NCBI GenBank assembly: GCA_036268295.1
Contig: DATAUK010000024.1
Location: 23,485 to 87,484, forward strand
Direction of reading: 5' to 3'
Length of the DNA stretch: 64,000 nt
DNA from: DATAUK01 sp036268295
GTDB taxonomy: Bacteria; Actinomycetota; Actinomycetes; JAFAQI01
Shown: positions 52,866-60,938 of the stretch, piece by piece
Numbering within the stretch: the stretch's first letter is position 1
Layout: the number at the start of each line of letters is the position of its first letter
Notes under the pieces: generated by a model
What the model was told of the DNA's origin: nothing
The model's input: only the letters and a program-made list of their open reading frames with translations
Databases searched by the model: none
Position numbers and translations under genes: made by a program

Positions 52866-54356
52866 TCAGATCGCGTCGAGGACCTCATCGACGTACGACG
52901 CTGTCGCGTCCCGCCAGGCAGGAACCAGATCGACCCGCAGCCGGCGATCCAGGATGTCCTCGGCGGTGACCGCGCCCTCGGCCTGAAGCGCCCAGCCGAC
53001 CTCACACTTGAGCACCGGCACATCCGGGGCGATCGGCTCCGTCGCGCCGCACGCGGCAACGGCGTCGGCCTCGGCGCCGAACCGGCGGCGCAGCCGGCCC
53101 GCTTCCGACCCGACCCGCGCGATCGCCCCCACCAGCGGCAGGTCGATGGTACGGCAGGCAACCTCGTGGCCGAGCCTCGCCGCGACCCGATCCACGGCGT
53201 CCTGCGCCATCCGTCGGTAGGTCGTGAGCTTGCCGCCGACAATCACCAGCACACCATCGCGGTCGAGCAGCGCATGCCGGCGGGACAGGTCGGCCGAGCT
53301 TGAGCCCGCGTCGCCGCCGAGCAGTGGGCGCAGCCCGGCGTAGCGGCCGATCACATCCGCCGCCGTCACCGGCCGGGTCAGCCCGGTCGAGATCATTTCG
53401 AGCAGATAGCTCTCGTCGGTCGCTGTCACCGCAGGCGTGTCCTCGACCTCATCGACCGGTTCGTCGGTCAGCCCGACCAGCATCGTGCCGTCGGGTCTGG
53501 GCAGCGCGAAGACGAACCTGTTGAAGGTGCCGGGAATCAGCAGGTTGAGCGCCGCCTTCGGATGCTCGAACGCCTCGGCACGCATGACCAGATGAGCGCC
53601 TTTGCTCGGCCGCAACGGCACATCGGTCACGAGCCCGCCCGACCACACACCGGCCGCAACCACGACCGAGCGCGCCCGGATGTCTCCGGACTCTCCGGTC
53701 AGCTCGTCACGCACCTGCGCGCCGTCGCGCGAGACCTCGACCGCGCTGCAGTGGGTGACGATCCGCGCGCCATGACGCGCCGCGGTGCGGGCGAGCGCAA
53801 CGACCAGGCGAGCGTCGTCCTCCAGCGCCCCGTCGACGTGGACATAGGCGCCGCGCGACGCCCGGAGAGCCGGCAGCCGCCGCCTGGTCTCACTCGCATC
53901 GGCCCAGTCGGTACGCGGCAGCCAGGGCGGTGTATGCGAAGCCGCCCGCAGCCCGTCGGCGACGGTGAACAGCAGTCGCGAACCGGCCCGGCCACCGCGC
54001 GGACTGCCCGGCAAGTAGGGCAGCAGGAAGGCCATCGGCTGCACCAGGTGCGGAGCGATCGTCGTCGCCAGCCGGTTGCGCTCCACCGCGGACTCCCACG
54101 CCACTCCGAGCTGCCCTTTGGCGATATAGCGGATGCCGCCGTGCGCGAGCTTGCTCGACCATCGACTGGTGCCGGCGGCGAGGTCTCGACGTTCGATCAA
54201 CGCGACCGACAGACCGCGGCTGGCCGCGTCCAGTGCGACCCCGGCTCCGGTCACCCCGCCGCCAATCACGAGTACGTCGACAACCTCGCCGGCGAGCAAC
54301 GCCGCCAGGTCCTGGCCGCGGCGAGCCGCCGTCAGCATTGAGTCGGCTCGCGTCAT
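52866..54356 (-). CDS. glpD: Aerobic glycerol-3-phosphate dehydrogenase
   Basis: 496 residues. FAD-binding VDVLVIGGGVTGAGVALDAASRGLSVALIERRDLAAGTSRWSSKLAHGGIRYI with the GlpD-typical GTSRWSSKL-HGG, a substrate-site region (NRFVFALPRPDGTMLVGLTDEP) and the C-terminal helical domain. It oxidises glycerol 3-phosphate to DHAP at the membrane and passes electrons to quinone. The start overlaps the TetR stop by 4 bp. The glpD-TetR pair divergent from a flavoprotein matches Rv2249c-Rv2250c-Rv2251. Confidence 0.94.
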   Translation of the reverse strand: MTRADSMLTAARRGQDLAALLAGEVVDVLVIGGGVTGAGVALDAASRGLSVALIERRDLAAGTSRWSSKLAHGGIRYIAKGQLGVAWESAVERNRLATTIAPHLVQPMAFLLPYLPGSPRGGRAGSRLLFTVADGLRAASHTPPWLPRTDWADASETRRRLPALRASRGAYVHVDGALEDDARLVVALARTAARHGARIVTHCSAVEVSRDGAQVRDELTGESGDIRARSVVVAAGVWSGGLVTDVPLRPSKGAHLVMRAEAFEHPKAALNLLIPGTFNRFVFALPRPDGTMLVGLTDEPVDEVEDTPAVTATDESYLLEMISTGLTRPVTAADVIGRYAGLRPLLGGDAGSSSADLSRRHALLDRDGVLVIVGGKLTTYRRMAQDAVDRVAARLGHEVACRTIDLPLVGAIARVGSEAGRLRRRFGAEADAVAACGATEPIAPDVPVLKCEVGWALQAEGAVTAEDILDRRLRVDLVPAWRDATASYVDEVLDAI

Positions 54357-54961
54357 GGCCGCAACCAGCCGTCAAGACCACGGCTCAGCTCGGCGAGGGC
54401 ATCATCACGACCAACGTCGTCGAACAGCCTGGCCGACACCATCCAGGGCAGCACCGCCATCAACACCGACGTCGCGATCACCTCGGGATCACCGCGCCGA
54501 ATCGAGCGATCGGCCTGGCCCTCCGCCACCATCCGCCGGACCCGCGCAAGCGCGAGCCGCTGAGTGGATCCGAGCCGGACCGTGAGGTAGGGCAGCAGCA
54601 ACTCGGGGTCGACGTCGAGCACCCGCCGAAACAATGGCTCGTTCGGCAGCCGCCGCGCGGTCTCGACGGTCAGCGCAACGAGTCGCCCCCGAGCGGATCG
54701 CTTGCGCGATGCGCCAGCCTCGATCTCAGTGAGCAGCGAGGCGAAGTCCCGGGTCATGACGTCGAGCAGCAATGTCTCGACATCCGGCACCAGCCGGTAG
54801 AGCGTCATCCGGCTGACCCCTGCCCGCCGGGCGACATCGGTCAGCGTCGTACGACGCACCCCGACGGCTAGAACTGACGCCCGCACAGCGTTCGCGATGT
54901 CGTCGGGGATCTCACGAGCCGGCTGTTTATCAGTGCTCGGCTTGTGACGTTGAGACGTCAT
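54353..54961 (-). CDS. TetR-family regulator of the glpD locus
   Basis: 202 residues. The N-terminal HTH is IANAVRASVLAVGVRRTTLTDVARRAGVSRMTLYRLVPDVETLLLDVM, and the C-terminal domain is a helical ligand domain without recognisable ligand class. Its ATG (54961) lies inside a cluster of inverted repeats shared with the divergent flavoprotein gene, 18 bp away. It overlaps glpD, so it is probably co-transcribed with it and represses both directions. The natural inducer may be a glycerolipid metabolite. Confidence 0.88.
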   Translation of the reverse strand: MTSQRHKPSTDKQPAREIPDDIANAVRASVLAVGVRRTTLTDVARRAGVSRMTLYRLVPDVETLLLDVMTRDFASLLTEIEAGASRKRSARGRLVALTVETARRLPNEPLFRRVLDVDPELLLPYLTVRLGSTQRLALARVRRMVAEGQADRSIRRGDPEVIATSVLMAVLPWMVSARLFDDVGRDDALAELSRGLDGWLRP

Positions 54962-54970
54962 GTGTCACAC
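54943..54970. promoter_or_regulatory. Nested inverted repeats between glpD-TetR and flavoprotein gene
   Basis: TGACGTTGAGACGTCA (54945-54960) is a perfect inverted repeat with a 4-base centre. It overlaps the TetR start codon. GTGTCACAC at 54962-54970 is a second small palindrome, and TGTGAC...GTCACA spans both. The gap between starts is only 18 bp, so binding here would block both genes. Confidence 0.6.
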
Positions 54971-54979
54971 TGTAGCGCA

Positions 54980-56602
54980 ATGGACAACAACTCGACCTGG
55001 ACCTCCTGGGGCGCCGACCGGCCCAGCCTGCCGCGGTCGGCCCGGGCGATGCTGAAGGACGCGCTCGGTGACCTGACCAGCCAGCAGCCGGTGCCGCTCC
55101 AACGGGCGACGGTGCCACCCGTGCGTCTCCCCGACGAGGTCAAGGTCGAGCTCGCGTCCCGGATCGGCGCCGACGCGATCAAAGACGACGACGCCACGCG
55201 GGCATGTCATGCCGGCGGGCAGTCCTACACCGACCTGGTCCGGCGGCGTCGCGGCGACGCCGCCGAGGCGCCGGATGCCGTGCTGCTGCCGCGCAACCCG
55301 GGCGCAGTCGCGGACGTCCTTCGGATCTGTGCGGCTGCCGGCGTCGCCGTCGTCCCATGGGGCGGCGGCACGAGTGTGGTCGGCGGCGTGTCGTCGCTGC
55401 GCGGCGAGTCCGACGCGGTGGTTGCCCTCGACCTGTCGCGACTCGACCGGCTGATCAGCGTCGACGAGGTCTCGCAGACCGCGACGTTCGAGCCTGGCAT
55501 CCGAACGCCCGCCGCTGAAGCCGCACTCGCCGGCTACGGGCTGACCATCGGCCACGTCCCACAGAGCTTCGAGCGGGCGTCGCTCGGCGGCTATGTCGTC
55601 ACCCGGTCATCAGGCCAGGCGTCGAGCGGGTACGGCCGGATCGATGACCTGGTAGTCGGCTGCCGGCTGGAGACGCCACGCGGCACGCTCGTGTTGCCGG
55701 CGATATCCGGCAGCGCCGCGGGTCCCGACCTGCGCCGTCTGGTGCTCGGCTCGGAAGGGACGCTCGGCATCGTCACCGAGGTGACGATGCGGGTCCGGCC
55801 GCTGCCAACGGCGACTCGCTACGAAGGCTGGATGGCGCGCGGCTGGGAGGACGGCGTACGGATCATGCGCCGGATCGCCCAGGAAGGTCCGAGGCCCGAC
55901 ATCGTCCGGCTCTCCGATCCGGCGGAGACCCGGGTGTCCCTCGCGATGTCCGGCACCGCCGGGCTCAAGCGCCGCGGCCTCGACGGCTGGCTGCGGCTGC
56001 ACGGCATCCAGGCTGGCGCGATGATCATCGTCGGCTTCGAGGGATCGAGCCGCGACGTCCGCCACCGCCATCGCGAGGTCCGCCGAATCCTTCGTGCCGA
56101 GGGTGCGGTCACGCTCGGCACGTCGGTCGGCAACTCCTGGAAGCACCATCGTTTCGCCGGCGCCTATATGCGCGACACCCTGCTGGACAACGGCGTGCTC
56201 GCCGAGACGCTCGAGACCGCTACCACCTGGACGCAGCTCGACGGCTTGTACGCCGGGGTCGGTCAAGCCCTCGCGGACTCGTTGCAGCACAACGGGAAAC
56301 CGCCCCTGGTTGGTTGTCACATCTCGCACGTCTATCCGACCGGTGCGTCGCTGTATTTCACCGTTCTCGCCCATGCCGAGAGCGGGCGCGAGGTCGAGCA
56401 GTGGGCCGTTGCCAAGCACGCAGCGAACGCATCGATCGTGGCGGCCGGTGGCACCGCGAGCCATCACCACGCGGTCGGCACCGCCCATCGCGAGATCGTG
56501 TCGACCGATCTGGGTGGCGACGTCGGCGTCGAGGTACTGCGCGCCGTCAAAGACCACCTCGACCCGGCCGGCATACTCAATCCGGGAAAGCTGCTTCCTT
56601 AA
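54980..56602 (+). CDS. FAD-linked oxidoreductase, alkyl-DHAP synthase-like
   Basis: Start at ATG 54980 (MDNNSTWTSWGADRPSLP); 540 residues. FAD_binding_4 domain with VVPWGGGTSVVGGVS and TFEPGIRTPAAEAALAGYGLTIGHVPQSFERASLGGYVVTRSSGQASSGYG. FAD-oxidase C-terminal domain with HHRFAGAYMRDTLLDNGVLAETLETATTW and GGTASHHHAVGTAHR (HHH motif). This is the alkylglycerone-phosphate synthase family (Rv2251-like). A true ether-lipid role in actinobacteria is unproven; the link to glpD suggests a DHAP- or G3P-derived substrate. Long, 5'-close TetR control. Confidence 0.88.
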   Translation: MDNNSTWTSWGADRPSLPRSARAMLKDALGDLTSQQPVPLQRATVPPVRLPDEVKVELASRIGADAIKDDDATRACHAGGQSYTDLVRRRRGDAAEAPDAVLLPRNPGAVADVLRICAAAGVAVVPWGGGTSVVGGVSSLRGESDAVVALDLSRLDRLISVDEVSQTATFEPGIRTPAAEAALAGYGLTIGHVPQSFERASLGGYVVTRSSGQASSGYGRIDDLVVGCRLETPRGTLVLPAISGSAAGPDLRRLVLGSEGTLGIVTEVTMRVRPLPTATRYEGWMARGWEDGVRIMRRIAQEGPRPDIVRLSDPAETRVSLAMSGTAGLKRRGLDGWLRLHGIQAGAMIIVGFEGSSRDVRHRHREVRRILRAEGAVTLGTSVGNSWKHHRFAGAYMRDTLLDNGVLAETLETATTWTQLDGLYAGVGQALADSLQHNGKPPLVGCHISHVYPTGASLYFTVLAHAESGREVEQWAVAKHAANASIVAAGGTASHHHAVGTAHREIVSTDLGGDVGVEVLRAVKDHLDPAGILNPGKLLP

Positions 56603-56612
56603 GCGGCTCGGC

Positions 56613-58133
56613 CTAGGGAGTGGTCGTCGCGGTGCCTGATGCGGTGTCGGTCGGCGACACCGGCACAGTCGGGGTGATCGTCACCGTGAAGGTCGGTGTC
56701 GGTGGCGCCGGCGGCGCTGAAGTCGGGGGCGCCGAGCTGGGCGGTGGGCTTGAGATGGTCGGCTTCGTTGCCGGCTTGTTCATCTTGTTGAAGTCGACCT
56801 GTAGCTGTCCGGCGGCGTCGTCGATCGCCTTCTCCCGGGTGGCCGAGATCTGATTCTGGCCGGCCAGCGTATGGACCTCGTCCAAAAACGCCTGGATGCC
56901 GCCGTGCAGCACTTTGCGGCTGGTGCCGTTCGCGTCGAGGCGAACGGTCTGCAGATACATCTTCAGTGCCTTGGCCGCCTTCGGCGTGACGTCCGCCGAG
57001 CCGGCGTGGCAGACCAGACCGTCGAGGTTCGTCATGTCGCTCTGGAGCTGGCCCGGCAACACCGGAACGCCGTTCGGGCAATGCGATGTCGTCGTCGTGC
57101 CATTGTTGCGGTTCACCAAAACTGCGCCGATCGCGGCGGCAGCGATGATGAGCAACACGATGATCGCGACCACGATCCACGGGCCGCGACGCCGCTTGGT
57201 CCGCGCCGGTTCGAGGGGTGGCGGAATGGCCGCCCCGGCCGGCATGACCGTCGTGGCCATCGGCATCGCGACCGTGGTCGCCTCGAACGGCGGCGTCGCG
57301 AGCGCGACGGTGCGGTCGTCACCACCGGCGAGGCGCTGGAGCCGATCGGCGACCTGCGCTGCCGAGAAGCGCGACCCGGGCTCACGAGCGGTCATTCCGG
57401 TCAGCAGGTCGCGCCAGCCGCCTGGCAGATCAGCCGGGACCTCGGGCTGGCGGTTCAAGCGCGCCATCGCGACCTCGAGTGAGGTTCCGTCGTACTCCCG
57501 TCGGCCGGTCAGGCACTCGAGCAGCACAAGGCCGAGGGCGTAAACGTCAGCCGGCGGGCCCACCGGCTCGCCGCTGACCTGCTCCGGGGCAAAGAACGAC
57601 GGCGTGCCGAGGACGTCGCCGGCCTGGGTGACATGCGCCGAGTCGACCAGCCTGGCGATGCCGAAATCGGCGAGAAACACCCGGCCGGCATTGGAGATCA
57701 GGACGTTCGCCGGCTTGACGTCGCGATGCACCAGACCCTGGCCGTGGACGTAGGCGAGAGCATCCGCGACGCCGCTGCCGATCTCCGCCGTACGTTCGGG
57801 GTCGATCGCACCGGACCGCAGCTGGTCGGCAAGTGTGGTGCCCTCGACCAGCGCCATCACGAGATAGGGCTGCCCGGTCTGCGCGTCCGTGCCGGCGTCG
57901 AAAACGGTGACCAGCGACGGGTGATTGAGGCGCGCCAGGGTGCGCATCTCGTCCTCATGACGGTGCAGCTGATCGGCGACGTCGCCGCGGAACAGCTTGA
58001 CGGCGACCCCGCGATGCAGCCGCTCGTCGAGCGCCCGATAGACCTCCGCGACGCCACCGACACCGAGCAGCGAGCCAAGGCGATATCGATCGTCGAGGAC
58101 GCGCCCCTCGTTGGGCGGCGGGCTGCTCGTCAT
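56613..58133 (-). CDS. Membrane Ser/Thr protein kinase with extracytoplasmic domain
   Basis: Start at ATG 58133 (MTSSPPPNEGRVLDDRYRLGSLL). 506 residues: a kinase domain at about 15-275 with G-loop LLGVGGVAEVYRA, Lys in GVAVKLFRGD, HRDVKPANV, LADFGIARL and GTPSFFAPEQ. A linker with AMPMATTVMP-type repeats follows, then TM near 318-340, then an extracytoplasmic domain (about 345-460) with two Cys and a Pro/Thr-rich tail. There are no PASTA repeats. The STAS gene lies 54 bp upstream on the same strand. Confidence 0.92.
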   Translation of the reverse strand: MTSSPPPNEGRVLDDRYRLGSLLGVGGVAEVYRALDERLHRGVAVKLFRGDVADQLHRHEDEMRTLARLNHPSLVTVFDAGTDAQTGQPYLVMALVEGTTLADQLRSGAIDPERTAEIGSGVADALAYVHGQGLVHRDVKPANVLISNAGRVFLADFGIARLVDSAHVTQAGDVLGTPSFFAPEQVSGEPVGPPADVYALGLVLLECLTGRREYDGTSLEVAMARLNRQPEVPADLPGGWRDLLTGMTAREPGSRFSAAQVADRLQRLAGGDDRTVALATPPFEATTVAMPMATTVMPAGAAIPPPLEPARTKRRRGPWIVVAIIVLLIIAAAAIGAVLVNRNNGTTTTSHCPNGVPVLPGQLQSDMTNLDGLVCHAGSADVTPKAAKALKMYLQTVRLDANGTSRKVLHGGIQAFLDEVHTLAGQNQISATREKAIDDAAGQLQVDFNKMNKPATKPTISSPPPSSAPPTSAPPAPPTPTFTVTITPTVPVSPTDTASGTATTTP

Positions 58134-58187
58134 GTCACCAGCATCTATGCCGCAGGGCGGCAGAACCAAACCGACCCCGCGAACAAC

Positions 58188-58526
58188 TCAACAGGCGGGC
58201 GGGACCGCGGCCTGCGGCGCCGGCTGCACCGGCGCGAGGATGTCGTCGGCGTTGAGCAGGGAACACAGCCGGCGCATCGAGGTGCTCGCGCCGGCTACGA
58301 CCAGTTGCCGGCCGGACTCCCGAAGCTCGTCCGCGATGCCCAGGATGACCGACAGCGACAGTACGTCGACGAAAGCAACGTCACACAGATCGATGACGAT
58401 CCTCGGTGACTTGCCTGCGGTCAGATCGATCAGCAACTCGCGCAGATCATCGACGTTGACCAGGTCGAGATCACCGTGCAGGCGCGCGACGGTGACGTCC
58501 GACTTGCTGTGGACCTCACCCAGCAT
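58188..58526 (-). CDS. STAS-domain protein (anti-sigma antagonist-like, lacking usual phospho-serine)
   Basis: Start at ATG 58526 (MLGEVHSKSDVTVARLHGDLDLVNVDDLRE), preceded by GAAGGG; a longer frame to 58682 is less likely. 112 residues covering one STAS domain: VARLHGDLDLVNVDDLRELLID, PRIVIDLCDVAFVDVLSLSVILGIADELRESGRQLVVAG. Usual antagonists read DSSG after the first Asp of this loop; here it is DVLSL, so the regulatory Ser and Gly are missing. It may bind an anti-sigma partner constitutively or serve another scaffold role. Upstream of the kinase gene. Confidence 0.85.
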   Translation of the reverse strand: MLGEVHSKSDVTVARLHGDLDLVNVDDLRELLIDLTAGKSPRIVIDLCDVAFVDVLSLSVILGIADELRESGRQLVVAGASTSMRRLCSLLNADDILAPVQPAPQAAVPPAC

Positions 58527-58693
58527 GAACTGCAGCCCTTCCCCGAGCGCGGTCGCGATCACATGACCGTAGGCCCGCGGTCGGGATGCGTCAGCCGATT
58601 CGATGGACTCGGGGACATTGGGGCGGCCGGCTGGCGACGCCGGGCCCGGAATGACACCATGACGGCCAGTCGACCCGCCCAACCGGGGCGCCG

Positions 58694-58769
58694 GCCCTCG
58701 TAGCTCAGGGGATAGAGCAACCGCCTCCTAAGCGGTAGGTCACAGGTTCAAATCCTGTCGGGGGCACCA
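58694..58769 (+). tRNA. tRNA-Arg(CCT)
   Basis: Cloverleaf with acceptor GCCCTCG/CGGGGGC and anticodon stem ACCGC/GCGGT around CTCCTAA (anticodon CCT, reading AGG). The T arm is ACAGG-TTCAAAT-CCTGT, and CCA is encoded at 58767-58769. The bases that follow are immediately shared with the flank of the palindromic element copy C. tRNA-Arg(CCT) is a frequent integration target, but no integrase gene is next to it here. Confidence 0.96.
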
Positions 58770-58780
58770 CCGTACGATTC

Positions 58781-58842
58781 GTCAAACCGTCGCGTAACAA
58801 CCGTTTGGGCATGGTCAAACGGTTGACACGAGACGGTTTGGC
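58781..58842 (+). repeat. 62-bp palindromic element, copy B
   Basis: Begins GTCAAACCGTCGCGTAACAA and ends AGACGGTTTGGC. The arms pair over about 27 positions with a central loop of 7-8 bases. Its right end abuts GAGGAGG (58843-58849), the Shine-Dalgarno of the DUF2332 gene. The 12 bases before it (ACCGTACGATTC) are the same as before copy C and directly follow the tRNA-Arg CCA end. Confidence 0.85.
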
Positions 58843-58857
58843 GAGGAGGCGGGCGCG

Positions 58858-59913
58858 ATGACTCCGGAAGAGCGCACCGCCGAACACATCCGGTTCCAAG
58901 CCGAAGGCTGCCGCGAGCTCGGCAGTGACATGTACGGCGCACTGCTGGACGAGTGCGCGGCCGATCTGGTGGCAGGTGGACCTACTCACCGCGTCCTCGC
59001 CGGTTATCTCGACGTACGCCGTCGGGACGCGCTGGCGCTGCGCCTGATGGCAGGTGTTCATGCCGTCGTCCTCAGCGGTGCGGCGCCCGAGCTCGCGCGT
59101 CACTATCCATCGGCAGGTGGCGACTGGCAGGCGAGCCGGGATGCGCTGTGGCCGGCATTTGTCGACGTACTTTTCACGCACGAAGCGACCATCCGCGAAT
59201 GGCTCGGGGCGGCACCGCAGACGAACGAGGTCGGTCGGGCCGCCGCACTCGCCGGTGGCCTGCGCTACCTGGCCGCCGATGCTCCGCTCGAGATGCGGCT
59301 CACCGAGATCGGCGCGAGCGCCGGACTGAATCTGCGCGCCGATCGCTTCCGGATCTCGGGAGCGGTGGCCTCGAGCGGGCCGGCGTCCTCGCCGCTGGTC
59401 CTGACCGATGCCTGGCTCGGCACTTCTCCGCCACCGGCCGAGGTGCGAGTCGTCGACCGCATCGGGTTCGACCTGGCGCCCGTCGATCCGACCACCGCGG
59501 CGGGCCGGGTGCGGTTGTGCGCGTACGTCTGGGCCGACCAGCTCAATCGGATGTTGCGGCTGCGGGCCGCCATAGACGTCGCGGCCCAGGTGCCCGCGAC
59601 CTTGGTGGCGGGCGACGCCGTGGAAGCCGTGCCGCGCCTGGAACCCAGCAGCGGCAGGTGGACCGTGCTCTGGCACTCGGTCTTCCAGCAATACCTCAGC
59701 GCCGATCAGTACGCGGTGCTCATGGCCGCGGTCCATCGGATCGGAGACGCAGCCACTCCGGACGCACCGTTTGCCTACCTCACGCTCGAGCCCGAACCGG
59801 CCGCGACGAGCCCCGCCGTACCGGTGGTCCTCACCACCTGGCCGGGCGCGCGACGTCGAGTGCTCGGGTATGCCGCGACGGCCCACGGCCTGCCGGTGAC
59901 CTGGACCTGCTGA
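58858..59913 (+). CDS. DUF2332 family protein
   Basis: 351 residues, ATG start with GAGGAGG 9 bases upstream. The whole length matches DUF2332: FQAEGCRELGSDMYGALLDECAADL, PLEMRLTEIGASAGLNLRADRF, IGFDLAPVDPTTAAGRVRLCAYVWADQLNRMLRLRAAIDVA, VLWHSVFQQYLSADQY. EIGASAGLNL resembles a SAM-methyltransferase glycine loop, but no methyltransferase activity is established for the family. It is flanked by 62-bp palindromes on both sides, unlike its neighbours. Confidence 0.85.
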   Translation: MTPEERTAEHIRFQAEGCRELGSDMYGALLDECAADLVAGGPTHRVLAGYLDVRRRDALALRLMAGVHAVVLSGAAPELARHYPSAGGDWQASRDALWPAFVDVLFTHEATIREWLGAAPQTNEVGRAAALAGGLRYLAADAPLEMRLTEIGASAGLNLRADRFRISGAVASSGPASSPLVLTDAWLGTSPPPAEVRVVDRIGFDLAPVDPTTAAGRVRLCAYVWADQLNRMLRLRAAIDVAAQVPATLVAGDAVEAVPRLEPSSGRWTVLWHSVFQQYLSADQYAVLMAAVHRIGDAATPDAPFAYLTLEPEPAATSPAVPVVLTTWPGARRRVLGYAATAHGLPVTWTC

Positions 59914-59928
59914 CCGACCGTACGATTC

Positions 59929-59990
59929 GTCAAACCGTCGCGTATCAACCGTTTGGGCGTGCGAGAACGGTTGAAACGGGACGGTTTGAC
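59929..59990 (+). repeat. 62-bp palindromic element, copy C
   Basis: Begins GTCAAACCGTCGCGTATCAA and ends GGGACGGTTTGAC. The first 30 bases match copy B at all but one position. The outer pair changes from C-G (copy A) to T-A here, keeping pairing. It sits between DUF2332 and the AlkA-type gene, ending 17 bases before the GTG at 60008. Confidence 0.85.
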
Positions 59991-60007
59991 GATTAGGTAG
60001 GGGTGAC

Positions 60008-60925
60008 GTGGCGGACGCGACGACGGTCTGGCGACCGTCTTACGCGGTCAATGCGCGGCTCACGTTGTCCGTCCTCGGCCGGGGCAGCGGCGATCCCTGT
60101 CATCGGCTCACCGGGGACGGGGCGGTGTGGCGGACCAGCCGGATGTCGACCGGACCGGTCACCTACCGGCTCGTCCAACGCGGCCCACGCGAGGTCGCGG
60201 CCGAGGCCTGGGGCCCGGGCGCGGCGGAGCTCATCGCCGGCATTCCGGCACTGCTCGGCAGCCGCGACGATCCCGAGAGCTTCGAGCCTCGCCATCCGCT
60301 GCTGCGCGAGAGCCATCGCCGGTACGCCGGGCTACGAGTGCCGGCGACCGGCCGGGTCATGGAGGCCCTGATCCCGGCCATCCTCGAGCAGAAGGTCATC
60401 GGGCTCGATGCAAAGGCAGCCTGGCGACGGCTGATCACGAAGTACGGCGAGGCCGCGCCGGGACCCGCGCCCGACCGGATGCGAGTGCCCCCGAGCGCCG
60501 AGAACTGGCGATCCCTGGCGGCATGGGACTGGCACCAGGCCGGCGTCGATGAGCGCCGTGCCCGGACTGCACAGATCGCGGCGACCTACGCCACCAAGCT
60601 CGAAGCGGCCGCGGTCACCGGCGAGCCCGCCGAGGTGTACCGGGTACTGCTGGCACTGCCCGGCATCGGAGCGTGGACTGCGGCACAGGTCGGCCATCGC
60701 GCGCTCGGTGACCCCGACGCGCTGCCGATCGGCGACTACCACCTCGCCTCGCTCGCCGGCTGGGCCATGACCGGCAGTGCACTCGCCGAGGATGAGGTGA
60801 TGGAGTTCTTCGAGCCGTGGCGACCGCACCGCTACCGGGTTGTCCGGCTGCTCGAGCTCACGCCAGGGCTGCAACCACCGAAGCGTGGCCCGCGGCTCAG
60901 CCGCCAGGACTACCGGCGAGTCTGA
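60008..60925 (+). CDS. DNA-3-methyladenine glycosylase, AlkA-type HhH-GPD
   Basis: 305 residues from GTG 60008, with TAGGTAGGGG before it. HhH-GPD core: GRVMEALIPAILEQKVIGLDAKAAWRRLI, LLALPGIGAWTAAQVGHRALGDPDALPIGDYHLASLAGWAM. LPGIGAWTA is the helix-hairpin-helix and the Asp of GDYHL the catalytic residue. It removes alkylated bases. It reads in the same direction as DUF2332 and converges on the GGDEF-EAL gene, 13 bp between stops. Confidence 0.88.
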   Translation: MADATTVWRPSYAVNARLTLSVLGRGSGDPCHRLTGDGAVWRTSRMSTGPVTYRLVQRGPREVAAEAWGPGAAELIAGIPALLGSRDDPESFEPRHPLLRESHRRYAGLRVPATGRVMEALIPAILEQKVIGLDAKAAWRRLITKYGEAAPGPAPDRMRVPPSAENWRSLAAWDWHQAGVDERRARTAQIAATYATKLEAAAVTGEPAEVYRVLLALPGIGAWTAAQVGHRALGDPDALPIGDYHLASLAGWAMTGSALAEDEVMEFFEPWRPHRYRVVRLLELTPGLQPPKRGPRLSRQDYRRV

Positions 60926-60938
60926 GCCCACCAGCTCA

